Shown: positions 34,001 through 45,009 of the stretch, in pieces
Numbering within the stretch: position 1 is the first letter of the stretch
Layout: every line of letters begins with the position of its first letter
NCBI GenBank assembly: GCA_940337035.1
Contig: CALNHX010003000.1
Location: forward strand, 97,630-161,629
DNA: 64,000 nt
Direction: 5' to 3'
DNA from: Agriotes lineatus
Taxonomy: Eukaryota > Arthropoda > Insecta > Coleoptera > Elateridae
Position numbers and translations under genes: made by a program
The notes under the pieces: model-generated
What the model was told of the DNA's origin: nothing
Seen by the model: the letters and a program-made list of their open reading frames with translations, nothing else
Databases searched by the model: none

Positions 34001-34560
34001 TATTGTTAAAAAGTATAGTTGCAACGCGTTTTAACTTTCTTTAAATGGGAATCTTCGTTGACGCAAGTAATGTTCGATTTCGAATCTATAATAATGACCA
34101 ACTTTGAACGACTAAAGGTGTATCAGATACTTACTGGGACATGTTTGACTTGAACGCATAGACTCTATGAAATTTTAGACTTTTAGAGAAAATTATTTTT
34201 GTTGACTCTTCTACAATTAAAAAGGCACACATGTAGAAATACAACCTCAAACTGGGCTTAGTTGCATTTTTATAAAATATAGACATGATAGGTTTTGCAT
34301 AAACGTTCTTCATATGTAGTATATTAATTACCATTGCTTTAAGCAGTCGAAAGCATTTTCAAAATCACAAAATTCAATATTCATTAACGTCCTCATGGTT
34401 AGTAAGTGATCACATGTGTGCTCTAGATCCTGCTTAATCGGTATGCTTCGTTTCTAACTTCTTTGTCAATTTATTGTTCAGTATTTATGCAAATAGTTTG
34501 TATACTTGAGGCAGCTTTCTAATCCTTTCCTATCGCTTTGCTATGTGTAAAATGTACTTT
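31014..34560. other. No recognised gene; CpG-richer patch at about 31490-32170
   Basis: Most of it is AT-rich. A 94-codon frame at 31561-31845 is CpG-richer than its surroundings and contains LQDHSDALADLKRV. It could be an exon but matches nothing I recognise. The following 300 bp have no repeat signature and could be regulatory DNA. From 32.8 to 34.5 kb I see nothing except (AAT)n-like runs near 33530. Confidence 0.35.
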
Positions 34561-34599
34561 AATATTATATGTTGTTAGGTCATTTTGGTATTTTAAATA

Positions 34600-36190
34600 G
34601 CCACCTAGGCTTTAGGGCAGCGTGCCCGTATGCTAAGCCCTTTTAGTTCTTTATTTGGCTCCATCGCCTAATTCCAGAATCACGATGTCGCACATATTTA
34701 GCTCCAAAAGCAGTATTTTTCGTCGGTTGGAGCTCCCCTCTGATGGCGTTTTTCCGAATTCCGAATCTCCTAGAAAGCACGCCGTTGAGGCGTGATGCCA
34801 TTGGTGCCGGCATTAACTTGTTTCGTTTTATCGCCCCGCGATTGGCTGCCAAGGTTTAGTCACGTGGGGACGCGACCAAGGTGACCTTTGCCAACGCTTC
34901 CCTCTGGGCAGTTGTCCGCAGCCCGTTGCAAAGAACGCTCGTGTGGTGGTTGTGAGTCGGAGTTTTTCGAATTGTCTTCGGCGTAGCGTGGGTGTTTTGA
35001 GCCCAGTTCCTGCTTCCGTAAGTAAGGGGTCGTGCCCCCTTCATCTCGACCTACGAGGATCTGTTCCGCAGAACGAAAGTGGCCCATTTTTCGTCGTCCC
35101 GTTGTACGCGTCCTGGACGCGTCTCACGTCGCCATTAAGGCGGTTGTGCACTCATCCCTATAGCCGTTGTAACATCGAAGGTACCTGCCACCTACGACTG
35201 CAGCCTGTCGCAACTCAACTGTACCAGGCTCCCTCGCCGCCTACGCATTAAGGTATGTGTCTTTAACCTGATTACCGCTGTGAACGCGAGTGCTAATTTA
35301 ATCTTCGCTGTCCGCTGCATAAGGCGTCGCGCCAGCATATTGGTGCATTCCTTCAGAATTGCAGACTGTCCATACCGCGAGTGCTAATTTAATCTCCGCT
35401 GTCCGCTGCATAAGGCGTCGCGCCAGCATATTGGTGCATTCCTTCAGAATTGCAGACTGTCCATATCGCGAGTGCTAATTTAATCTTCGCTGTCCGCTGC
35501 ACAAGGCGTCGCGCCAGCATATTTGTACTCATTACTACTCATTACTGTTCATTACTGTTCACTACTGTTCAACATCTGTCGCTAAGTTTAGAGCGCGCGT
35601 GCCAGCGGGTGCCCTTAATTATAGTCTAAGTATAGATATAGGGCGACGCACTCTGCCGCCCCATTGTAACCCGAAGTTCAATACATGATTGGTTAGTTAA
35701 GGGAATTATTGTTTTGTTTCGACTTGTGCATGTTCTGTTACAGATAGACGCCCCCTTCATTGTACTGATTATTGTACGACGGAACGAGGGAGCTTTGAGC
35801 GTGCAGGTGGGTGAGACAGCTGCGTAGTCGCGGTCGGATTGACACCTAATTACAATCCTTGCATAAGGCAATCCCGAAATTGTTATTTGACCTTGCAACT
35901 CTTGAGTAATCCTATTGGCGGAGTATTTTGCATGCTTCGCTCCCGTCTAACCGTCCAGGCCCGGTTAGCCGGGTTAAGACAGGCTTGGTGGCGCCCTCAT
36001 GATTTCGACATACCCTGTATATATTATGCCGCCACACGCTTGCCCAGAACGTATCGTGTGACTCACGCCCGACTCCCTGAGCGTCCCAGCCGTGGCCTAT
36101 TAGCCTATTTCGAACCGATTTCAGGGCAAGTGTGCCAGTTTTTCAGGACTGATTCCGTGGTGCGATGCTCACCTTGGGTGGGTGTCGTAA
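34600..36190. repeat. GC-richer block with a 91-bp tandem repeat
   Basis: About 1.6 kb is markedly richer in GC and CpG than the flanks. At 35285-35521 a 91-bp unit (CGCGAGTGCTAATTTAATC ... AGGCGTCGCGCCAGCATATT) occurs about 2.6 times with few differences. Short overlapping frames on both strands show no family I know. A GGTGGCGCCCTCATGATTTC motif near 35987 resembles an LTR-element boundary, but no LTR pair was found. Confidence 0.5.
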
Positions 36191-37105
36191 AGTTCTTTTA
36201 ATACCGTAACAATGTTAGTTTTCAAAGATAGTCTTGAGTCTTCAGCAATCACGTTGTAGGTTAGGTTGACGCTTTTTTGACGGTGTACAATAGGTTGCCT
36301 ATGACCTTTTTTCAATTTGAAATTTTTGAAAACCTTGAGCTGGGGAATTTTGATGATATTTGTATATTGCTCATATATAGGAGAAGCGATACATTGTGTC
36401 AATTTTAAGAGATTTATTCAAATATTGCCTCTGGTCCTAGGTCCAAAGGCTGCTTTGGTTTTTCGTCTTAACGATGGGTTCAATCCTTCGAAATCTTCGC
36501 CTTTAGCATGTGTAAGTTAGTTGTGTAATTACTGGATCTACTAACCAGAATTAGACAATATTTAGAAGCAAAATTACCGGTGGACACTTACACGTTGCAC
36601 GTTGATTGACATGAATCGGAATTATTTCAGGCCTTTTACTTTTGTTGTTACTTTGGCCCCTTTGGAATACATAATGTCAAATATTTGGGCCCCCTTGTTG
36701 TAGACGATTTATTCGTGGTAAGCTGATTCGCAAACTTTCAAACACACTGCATAACTGCGGGTACCTTAGTGATATGGCTTAAGTGTTGATGAGTTCTTAT
36801 TGGATGAGATGTGGTAAATTTCATTCTTATTTCATTTTGGAATAACATCGGCAATTGTTCCATCTTTTATGAAAGAGAATAAACATTTATATTCTGCGTT
36901 ATGTATGGGGTAACAGAACTGATCTTGCCGATACTTGATTTGCTTTTTTTCTGTGGAGGTTACATTGAACAGCGAAAAAAGTAGGCATATATGGATTGCA
37001 GCATGTTTGTCTATCTTATTCTGTCCTGAACTACTCATTTTAGCTCTATCGTACCTCTATAATAATGTAGAAGACTAAAAGCCGTGTTTACACAACTAAA
37101 AGTAC
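36191..37105. other. No recognised gene
   Basis: AT-rich sequence with short, unrelated frames. Nothing supported as coding. It ends at the AGTAC target duplication of the next element. Confidence 0.4.
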
Positions 37106-38233
37106 TATAACGGCAAGATGAGCTTCGTTATAATTACCTTAAATTTAGGAATAAAACACATGTCTGTATGTGATGAAGTCAAAAGCCAAACTGTTTATTT
37201 ATATATTTGTAGCTAAGTAATGGTTGCTAAGGTTGCATGTACGCGTGCATGCATGTGCATACGCTACATTACACCCCCCGCAAAAAGTAGTTTTTGCTTG
37301 CTACAGAGAAAAGCTATATATAATTTTGAAGAAATTATATTTAGCTACAAAAACTATAGATCTTTTCCACAATCCTTAAGGCTAATTACAATATGTATGT
37401 ATATACAGTTCAAATATTAATTATTTTATTAGCCTGTGGCGGCGCAGCGGCGGTGAAGCATGACCTGAAAAAAATCGAGAAAAAAAGGCGGCACAAGGCA
37501 AAAAAACAGAACCTGCAACAAACAAATATTAGACAAATAGTCAAAAAAATGTCAAAAGTTTGGCCAGGAAATGATTCAATTATCATAAATTGGTCATCAT
37601 TCCCCGAGGTGAAGCGTCTTTTGACAAAAAGGAAGCATAAGCTAAACAAATTCCACACCAATCACACATACACAGGCGAATCGACGCCGGCCTAACTAAC
37701 ATCCGGATTCAGCGAGAGTTGGGCAACATATTATAAAGTTATCTCCAACCCCAAGCTACACCACGGATGCAGCCACCAACGTTCGACACAAGCGCACACA
37801 TATAACTGACAGAAGAACTTAGCTTGAGTAACAGCTCGGTCGCATGTTCCAGAAATCCTGAAGGAAGGGGGTCAAAGGTAGACCAGGTATAGCTGGTTGC
37901 TGTTTCTTTGACGTGTCTTCAAGGAGGATGCGTCTGGGGTTGCTTGAATGAGATGTCTCTGGGGCTGTTTGTGACGCTTCATGTCGGCTGCTGCTTGCGG
38001 CTTGTATTGGATCCAAAACGGGGGAGTTCTTCAGATGGTTGTTATGTTGTTTAAAATCAGGGTCACCAAATTATAACGGCAAGATGAGCTTCGTTATAAT
38101 TACATTAAATTTAGGAATAAAACACATGTCTGTATGTGATGAAGTCAAAAGCCAAACTGTTTATTTATATATTTGTAGCTAAGTAATGGTTGCTAAGGTT
38201 GCATGTACGCGTGCATGCATGTGCATACGCTAC
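37106..38233 (+). mobile_element. Miniature (TRIM-like) LTR retroelement with 162-bp LTRs
   Basis: Direct repeats 37106-37267 and 38072-38233 differ at only one position that I can see (C/A near 37138/38104). Each contains AATAAAACACATG. The flanks are AGTAC at 37101-37105 and again at 38234-38238, a 5-bp target duplication. The internal 800 bp holds no pol; its only notable frame is 37393-37695. The LTRs start TATAACGG and end CGCTAC, not the usual TG...CA, so the exact ends may shift by a base. Confidence 0.82.
37393..37695 (+). CDS. Lysine-rich 100-residue frame inside the miniature LTR element
   Basis: This is the only sizeable frame between the LTRs. Residues about 2-20 are hydrophobic (ILIILLACGGAAA). 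A strongly basic stretch follows (LKKIEKKRRHKAKKQ), then a region containing VWPGNDSIIINWSSFPEV. It resembles no gag domain I recognise. It may be a host gene piece captured by the element, a degenerate gag, or chance. Confidence 0.3.
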   Translation: MYVYTVQILIILLACGGAAAVKHDLKKIEKKRRHKAKKQNLQQTNIRQIVKKMSKVWPGNDSIIINWSSFPEVKRLLTKRKHKLNKFHTNHTYTGESTPA

Positions 38234-38556
38234 AGTACCACAGTTGCAATCGACTATTTCTATTTTCGGATTTTTGTAAACAAACTTTCCAGTACTTTTA
38301 ATAGCGATATTATCACAGAAAACAATTATTTATTATGCATATTTCTTGTGTTTTTTAAAACTATTGACTCAGCTTCGAAGGCAAGTCCACTTTCGTTAAT
38401 TTTCATATCTGCTTATTGAACGCTCCCACAATCTAAGCCGTACTCAAACTCTAAAAAGGCGTGTCCGTTACATCTTACATAACCTATATTTCTGCAAATT
38501 TTTATGCGACGTCTGTCGTTTCTTCTAGCAGTAGCTACAAGTATTAATTCTGTTAA

Positions 38557-39803
38557 ATGGTCTACTGTGCATCAGATAATTGTAGTACAAAGCAAGGTAA
38601 GAGATTAGCGTTGTTCAGATTTCCCAAAAATTTGCAACAACGGGATTATTGGTCTAAATTTTGCAAAAGCAAAAATTGGACTCCGATTGATTCTTCACGG
38701 TTATGTGAGGTAAGTAGTTTTGAATAAACTTGTACGTACAATCTTATTGCTTCTCTATTCTGCAGCGTCACTTTGAAGTATCGCAAATTAAAGCTAACGC
38801 TGAAGGCATTACAACATTGAATACGAATGCTGTACCAACTATTGTTACATCCTCTATTGCTGGAAATGTTTCTGCGTGTTTCGAATCGCTACCATCAACA
38901 TCCAACTGTACGAGTGCATCTTCGACTGTAGTTATTAACATTGCAGCCATGACCGAGGTTTGTACACATTTGTATGTAGCGATATTGCTTCTCATTTTCT
39001 GCAGCGTCACTTTGAAGTATCGCAAATTAAAACTAACGATGTAGGCATTACAACATTGAATACGAATGCTGTACCAACTATTCTTACATCCTCTATTGCT
39101 GGAAATGTTTCTGTTTCGAATCGCTACCATCAACATCCAACTGTACGAGTGCATCTTCGACTGTAGTTATTAACAATGCAGCCATGACCGAGGTTTGTAC
39201 ACATTTTTATGTAGCGATATTGCTTCTCATTTTCTGCAGGGTCACTTTGAAGTATCGCAAATTAAAACTAACGATGAAGGCATTACAACATTGAATACGA
39301 ATGCTGTACCAACTGTTCTTACATCCTCTATTGCTGGAAATGTTTCTGCGTGTTTCGAATCGCTACTATCATCACCTAACTGTACGAGTGCATCTTCGAC
39401 TGTAGTTATTAACAACGCAGCCATGACCGAGGTACGAGCTGTGGTGTTGTGTAGTTACACTGAATTGGAAACTATGCTTTTAATTCTTGCAGGTATTTAT
39501 AAAGATACTCTTCAAAACTTTAATTAATTACAAAATATTACATTTTAGGAAACAAGTTACGAACTGCAGAAGACGTAGATAGAATTGTAACATGTCAGCT
39601 GTAATTTAATGATTTGAAAACCATTAACGGCCAAGTTTACGATACATTCTTTGAAGCTGCCAAGGAAGCCGGCAGGTATTTATAAAGATACCTCTCAAAA
39701 CTTTGAAGAATTACAAAATATTACATTTTAGGAGACGACAAGTTACGAACTGCAGAAGACGTAGATAGAATTGTAACATCTCAGCTGTCATTTGATAATT
39801 TGA
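38557..39803 (+). CDS. THAP-domain gene fragment with a triplicated second exon, broken by a Tc1-type element
   Basis: Exon 1 (38557-38709) encodes the first part of a THAP zinc finger: C4 and C9 of a C-x4-C pair, FRFPKN, and the third cysteine in SRLCE. It ends in phase 0 at GAG/GTAAGT. The next exon begins RHFE, supplying the histidine of C-x2-H, and continues to NAVPTI, the AVPTIF-type box. That second exon occurs three times: 38766-38957, 39005-39192 and 39240-39431. Each is preceded by CTGCAG or TGCAGG and followed by GTTTGTACACA or GTACGAG. Introns between them are about 47 bp. The middle copy lacks 4 bp and is frameshifted. Downstream exon-like pieces (KLRTAEDVDRIVT, QVYDTFFEAAKEAG) are duplicated too, up to the insertion at 39804. 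No catalytic domain is seen, so the rest of the gene is unknown. It is host-type or an old P-element derivative. Confidence 0.65.
38766..39431 (+). repeat. Tandem triplication of a THAP exon unit (about 236 bp)
   Basis: The three units start at 38766, 39005 and 39240 (spacing 239 and 235 bp) and include exon plus short intron. They are roughly 95% alike by eye. Unit 2 carries a 4-bp deletion near CTG(CGTG)TTTCG. Splice signals persist in all three. Confidence 0.85.
39550..39803 (+). repeat. Second tandem duplication downstream of the THAP exons
   Basis: The block TTACGAACTGCAGAAGACG with GTAGATAGAATTGTAACAT occurs at about 39556 and again at about 39738, each preceded by AATTACAAAATATTACATTTTAG. 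The first copy has a stop (CAGCTGTAA) where the second reads on (CAGCTGTCA). Confidence 0.75.
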
Positions 39804-41194
39804 ATGTTTACGTATCAATAAACAAATTTAGTGCTATAGTGGGCTAACTCATAACCATACAATTGTTGAAATATTGCGAATTTGTTTCTGTCGTACATTA
39901 TTCAAGTGTTTGATGTTTTGTTAAGAATCGGGTTGGCGTTGTCAGGGATATGTTGACAGCGTGTCAATTGTTTCCGATAACTGTCAGTATTAACTGTTAA
40001 TTCTCACTTCCGTGCCAAAACGCTGATATCTTCAGTAAGATGTGCAAAAATAGTCGCTCACATTGAAGAAGGACATAGCCAGAGAGATGCAGGACGTAGG
40101 TACGGAGTATCGCAAAACGGGGTTTGAAGAATTTGGCAGAGGTATGAATTAGACGGTTTACTAACAGCCAGACCACGATCAGGAAGACCAAGGAAAACTA
40201 ATGCCCAAGATGATCGATTTATGTTGTTACAATCTTTAAGAAATCGCACTGCAACAGCTACAATTACTGCTAATGAACTGGATGCTGTCAGAAATGTTCA
40301 AATATCGTCACGTACAGTTCAGCGACGACTTCACCAAAACAATCTGAAACCATATCGGGCTGCCATTGGTCCAAAACTTTCAATACGCCACAAACATAAT
40401 CGACTAAATTTTGCTAGAACTTACCAGAACTGGGGGGATCCCGAATGGAGATGCGTGTTATGGACAGATGAGTCTCGATTAGTTTGGATGCTCCAGATGG
40501 TCGTTCACGGGTATGGAGAAGACCAGGAGAACGCTATGCTGCTTGTGCTATGGCCACAACTTCAAATTTTTTTGGAGGTTCGGTAATGGTATGGGGAGGG
40601 ATTTCTTCAGATGCGCGCACAGAGCTTCACATCTGTGATAGAACAGCCCTCAACGCAGATACGTACATTAAGAACATTCTTAAGGAATATGTTGTTCCGT
40701 TTAGTCATTTTGTTGGTGACAACTTTCGTTTAATGCAAAATAATGGACGGCCACACGTAGCCAACATTACTCTGCAATATCTAAACGAAGTTGGAATTAC
40801 ACTTTTTGATTGGCCAGCCTGCTCACCAGACCTGAACCAGATGGAACACGTGTGGGCTCAACTGGGAAGAGCAATTCGCACTCGCCCTAATTGACCTCGG
40901 ACATTAGGATAGGTTACCACAAGAAAATCTTGCACAATTGATTAGCAGTATGCCTAGACGTCTAGAATGTGTAATTAGAGCTCGTGGCGTAGAATTAATA
41001 GTTAATACTGACAGTTATCGGAAACAATTGACATGCTGTAAACATATCCCTGACAACGCCAACCTGATTCTTTACAAAACTTCATCAAAAACTTGAATAA
41101 TGTACGACAGAAACAAAATGGCAATATTTCAACAATTGTAAGGTTAAGAGTTAGCCCACTATAGCACTAAATTTGTTTATTAATACGTAAACAT
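39804..41194 (+). mobile_element. Tc1/mariner-superfamily element with about 210-bp TIRs
   Basis: The left end starts ATGTTTACGTATCAATAAAC and the right end is its near reverse complement. Similarity continues through TAGTGCTATAGTGGGCTAAC and GGCGTTGTCAGGGATATG for about 210 bp. A TA lies within each end (39809-39810, 41188-41189) but no clear outer duplication is visible. It is inserted directly into the duplicated THAP-gene exon block. Confidence 0.85.
40030..41000 (+). pseudogene. Dead Tc1-type transposase
   Basis: This is a DDE cut-and-paste transposase. The N-terminal paired-like HTH is readable (VAHIEEGHSQRDAGRRYGVS, then a TGA stop before RIWQRYELDG), with a GRPRKT hook motif between the DNA-binding halves. 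The catalytic part has LWTDESR (first Asp), VMVWGGISSDART and DWPACSPDLNQMEHVW (third acidic residue). Defects: a stop in the HTH near 40128, a frameshift near 40480-40490 after DESRL, and LMQNNGRPH where the family has a DNxRPH-type aspartate, so the second catalytic Asp is Asn. After TRPN the frame breaks again. It cannot be active. Confidence 0.88.
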
Positions 41195-41214
41195 CGACAT
41201 CAGAACATGAACAT

Positions 41215-41790
41215 GGAAACGAACAAATACTACCATCAAAACAAAATTACGCTTACACCGAACGCTGATCCTTCCCATTCTTCTTTATGGATCGGAAACG
41301 TGGACATCGCTCAAGCCGGACCTTGACAAGCTTGAGGTCTTCCAAATGCGATGCTTGAGGTAAATTCTCGGTGACTCGCTCCGCGACCGCCTTCGAAACG
41401 AAACAATTACAGGAAGATGTGATCAACAAACACTGATAGGAGAACAAATACAAAAACGTCGACTACGATGGTTCGGACATGTTTGCCGAATGGATGATAA
41501 CCGTTTGCCATGTAAACTTCTTTGGCAAGACCGTCCGGCAGACTGGAGAATTCAGCGATCGGCACCGAAGAAAACCTGGCTAAAGAATATCGAGGGCGAC
41601 TTAAAGAATCAGCGATTATCGGTTATCGATGCCCAAGACGTCGCCAAAAATCGTCAAGAATGGAAACGAATCGTAAATGGAGTTCGAGACCCAGCGGCAC
41701 CGACAGCAGCGTATTCGTTGCGGGGACGACCCGCCCGGACGGCCAGCTAACGGACCAAAGAAGAAGAAGAAGACTAATAACAATAAAGAG
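41215..41790 (+). pseudogene. 3' fragment of a non-LTR retrotransposon (RT C-terminus)
   Basis: The frame reads ILLYGSETW, DKLEVFQMRCLR, a stop, then LRWFGHVCRMDDNRLP and ends in a basic tail. YGSETW and RxxGHVxRM are the conserved C-terminal blocks of RTE-like and related RTs. It ends near a (GAA)n stretch at 41758-41774, which fits a short-repeat tail. Upstream sequence is cut at about 41215 just beyond the Tc1-type element. The YADD box is missing. Confidence 0.75.
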
Positions 41791-42063
41791 GGAAAAATAC
41801 ATTCGACGCAAAATCACAATTAATTTTTTCAGGTGCTTACTGTCACAGTTTCTTTACAAGTTTTAATTGCTTTTGTTTTAAGATACAAGAACAGTTGGCG
41901 ATCACAAATAGAGAATGATGAATCATATTTTAGGTTATAAGGATTGTCACGGAAAGAACACAGGGACAAGGGACAATATGAAACAAAATTAAAATGTCTG
42001 TTGTCATGGTATTCGTAAATAAGTTCAAAGACTGCTAAATACCGATGGGGTCACAATCATATA

Positions 42064-42319
42064 CAGACAGATCAATAAAAAAAACCAATTAAGGCAGGCT
42101 GTGATATGTGTTATACGTTTGGCAGTATTGAAGTGTATTGTCATTCTGTGTCAAATTCGAGAGTAGCAGGTTAGGTTTTGTTCGTTGTTTGACACAGACC
42201 GACGTAAAACTTAACCTGCAAATCTTGAATTTGACATAGACTGACAATACACTTCAGTACTGCCAAACGTATAACACATATCACAGCCCGCCCTAATTGG
42301 TTTTTTATTGATCTGTCTG
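42064..42319. mobile_element. 256-bp palindromic MITE (CAGACAGATC ends)
   Basis: The arms are about 115 bp. The left starts CAGACAGATCAATAAAAA and the right is its reverse complement. TA flanks both ends (42062-42063, 42320-42321). The centre contains GTAGCAGGTTAGGTTTTG, also found in the palindrome at 59941-60052. Confidence 0.88.
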
Positions 42320-42323
42320 TATA

Positions 42324-43002
42324 CAGTGAAATCTCCCTTGGGCGGACAACAACGGGACCGACTGAAAGTGTCCGTTCAAGAGGGGTGTCCGCCTAAAAGA
42401 AATACGAAAAAAAATGGTTTTTTTAATGAAAACTGTAATTAAAGAAATTGGGACATTTAAAACGTATATGTATGTAAATGTTTTTAAAATAAACAAAAAA
42501 CTTAAAACTTAAGGAAAAAATAAGGATTTGTTACCTTACAAAATACTTTCTTTATGTTTAATTATATCGGCAGCTTGTGTTTTAAGCGTGAGAATTTTTA
42601 TATTTGGGGCCATTTCTACAATGAATGTGTCGCCCACTGTGTCTTTTCCTCATAGACGTCAGACTAATCCTGAATCCCTGTGTGTAGCGAAAGATTGAAG
42701 TCGGTGAATCCCCGGTTAACTCGGGAAAGTTTCTCAGTGAAGGCAGGCAGCGAAATTGGCGCGCGGCACGATTGAGAAATGCAACAGCGACACTTGCGAC
42801 AGAAAAATGAGACAAGGCGTTTATTTTTTATTTTGTTTTTTGTCCGTTTAAGAAAACATTTTCTTGTGTCCGCGTCCGTTCAAGAGAATGTCCGTCCAAG
42901 AGGGAGTTGACACAATGCAAATTATATGAGGGTCGGTCGGGACCATGACAAACTGTCCGTCCAAGGGAGGTGTCCGTGTATCCGCAAAGGGAAATTTCAC
43001 TG
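42324..43002. mobile_element. Non-autonomous pogo/Tigger-type element
   Basis: The ends are CAGTGAAATCTCCCTTGGGC and its near reverse complement, followed inward by repeated TGTCCGTCCAAGAGGG / GTGTCCG motifs, a pogo-family hallmark. TA flanks it at 42322-42323 and 43003-43004. The 679 bp carry no recognisable transposase. Confidence 0.82.
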
Positions 43003-43217
43003 TAATAGCAATAATATAACATGAACAAGAAAATAACACGTATTGCTTGAGTAAGAAAGAGATAAACGTAGTAGCAAATATTCGAGTAGGCCTGACGCAC
43101 ATTTAATTATGACAGATGTCAACCACACATGCGTACTAAAATAATTCTTTTTCGTATTGTCATCTCTTACTTACTCAAGCATTCTATTTTGTTGTTCATG
43201 TTATCTCATTGCTGTTA
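43003..43217. mobile_element. MITE of the TAACAGCAAT family, copy 2
   Basis: It matches the copy at 19007-19225 in the same family TIRs (ATAACATGAACAA; GCTTGAGTAAGAAAGAGAT; CATTCTATTTTGTTGTTCATG). It is inverted relative to copy 1. Its first TA is shared with the end of the pogo-type element. Confidence 0.82.
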
Positions 43218-43270
43218 TATATAATTATGGCCCAATCCGTATTACAGCATAATTTTGATTTAGAGTAATG

Positions 43271-44105
43271 AAATAGTATATTGTATGTTAAGAGCTGAAA
43301 GTGCATTCTTGCCGCTTACGCATGAATATTGCTGGTTGAAGCAAAGCCGAAACCAGCAATCATGCAAAAGCGGCAAGCGCACTTTTAGCTCGAAACGTAC
43401 ATACTATTTTTTCGACGATTGAGCATATTATTAATGGAAAATATCATATTTCATTTTATTGCAAATATTAATTGACAATCAAGTTAACATTACTCGCGCA
43501 GTCTATTAGACATGTGACGCGATTATTTCGACAAATGACGGGCATTGTCAAGGAAACATTCGGACGTGGCTACCTATTTTGTTCACGCGGAAACCCAAAA
43601 CGCTCGGCGAGCGGCAAAGTGATGAAAACGCACGCTCAGCGGCAAATGTCAACTTTCTGTTGTCAAATGACAGTGAGAAAAATCTACTTTCGATGTCAGT
43701 CGTCGAAATAGTAATTTACGTTATAAGTCCGGTAAACGCAAGTTTACAGTAGCGAGTCCAAACGTTTCGAGACGAGGCGACGTAGGAGCCGAGTCTGGAA
43801 TGTTGAGACGAGCTACTGTAAAAGTTTACCGGACGTATGTCGTAATGCGTTTTATTTCATACTGCAATTTTTTTTTAATTGAAAATAATAAATAGTTTGA
43901 TTATTGATTTATTTCATTTGAGTCCGGTAAAATGTTTTACCGGACCTGTTTATTTCATTTGAGTCCGGTAAAATGTTTTACCGGACCTGTTTATTTCATT
44001 TGAGTCCGGTAAAATGTTTTACCGGACCTGATACCGTAAAGCCTCATTTTCCGGACTAAATTCATTAACTTAAACATGGGTTTTACGATGCAGTATGAAA
44101 TAAAA
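43271..44105. repeat. Array of three palindromic modules, including a 41-bp tandem palindrome
   Basis: Module 1 (43271-43410): arms AATAGTATATTGTATGTTA... with an inner GCATGA(atatt)GCTGGTT hairpin. Module 2 (43711-43849): arms around GTCCGGTAAAC and TTTACAGTAGC. Module 3 (43850-44105): ends TTTTATTTCATACTGCA and its reverse complement, enclosing three 41-bp copies of a perfect palindrome TCCGGTAAAATGTTTTACCGGA at 43922, 43963 and 44004. GTCCGGTAAA is shared by modules 2 and 3. No coding content. Confidence 0.8.
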
Positions 44106-45009
44106 TATGTTTCTTACGGTTCTGATCCTGGCGGTTGAAAAAATTGTATATACACGTCAGGGCAGAACACCATTTTTCCCTCTGTGTATTTGTAGTGTTC
44201 GGCTTCGCCCTTGAGCTGCAAACTCACATCTTGGGAAAAATTATGCTTTTTTCTTCCTTATAATGTATTATTTTTTCACATTGCCATTGGTGACATTAAA
44301 AAAAGTGACCTTTTGATACTTTTCATAACTGCTCAAAATCATATTGATTTCACCTAAAAATGAACTAAATGAATTAATAACAGATTCATCCATTTTCAAG
44401 TAAGCGCTATTCTATAATGTATAGGTAATGGTTAATTTATACAGGGTCCAGCAACAAAGCGGGGGTGGAAGATATTTCTAAAACTATGAGAGTTTCATAA
44501 ATATTGTGTATATAAAAGTTGTAAGTACTAAGGTGGTGCACATTACTAAAATTGTTTTGATTATACAGGGTGTTTCAAAAAAGTGTGGCGGATCAAACTT
44601 ACCTTTTTTTAAATAGAATGCCGTATATTTAGGTAGCTTAAAAGTTTTGTATTGAAATACTCTTCATTTTCATATAAAGTTGTATGGGTCTAACGTCAAC
44701 TGTTTTGGAGATATTAATAATTTTATGCAAAAAATTGCTGAACTTCAGGCGGCTGCTGTAAGCGACAGAAAACAATTGAATGAAGGAAAACGTTACCAAA
44801 AAATTATGATTTTTGTAAACTATCTTTCAAGTGTAAAATGGTGGATCTGGGTATTAATGTTATACAGAGTGCTCAATATTTGCAAATTTAATTTCGATTT
44901 TTTTCAAATGGAACGCCCTATATATTTTTGTATTTCTGAAGAGCTCTTTTGATATGTTACTTCATACCTTTTAAGTTCCAACTGTTTTCAGATATGCGAG
45001 TTTAAACAT

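Noticed and set aside
38768..39424. Minus-strand frames over the THAP exon array
   Set aside because: They are repeats of one shadow frame created by the exon triplication. The plus strand has the splice signals and the THAP residues.
43472..43711. 79-codon frame as a gene
   Set aside because: It runs from the palindromic region into the start of module 2, shows no domain and has no splice or promoter context.
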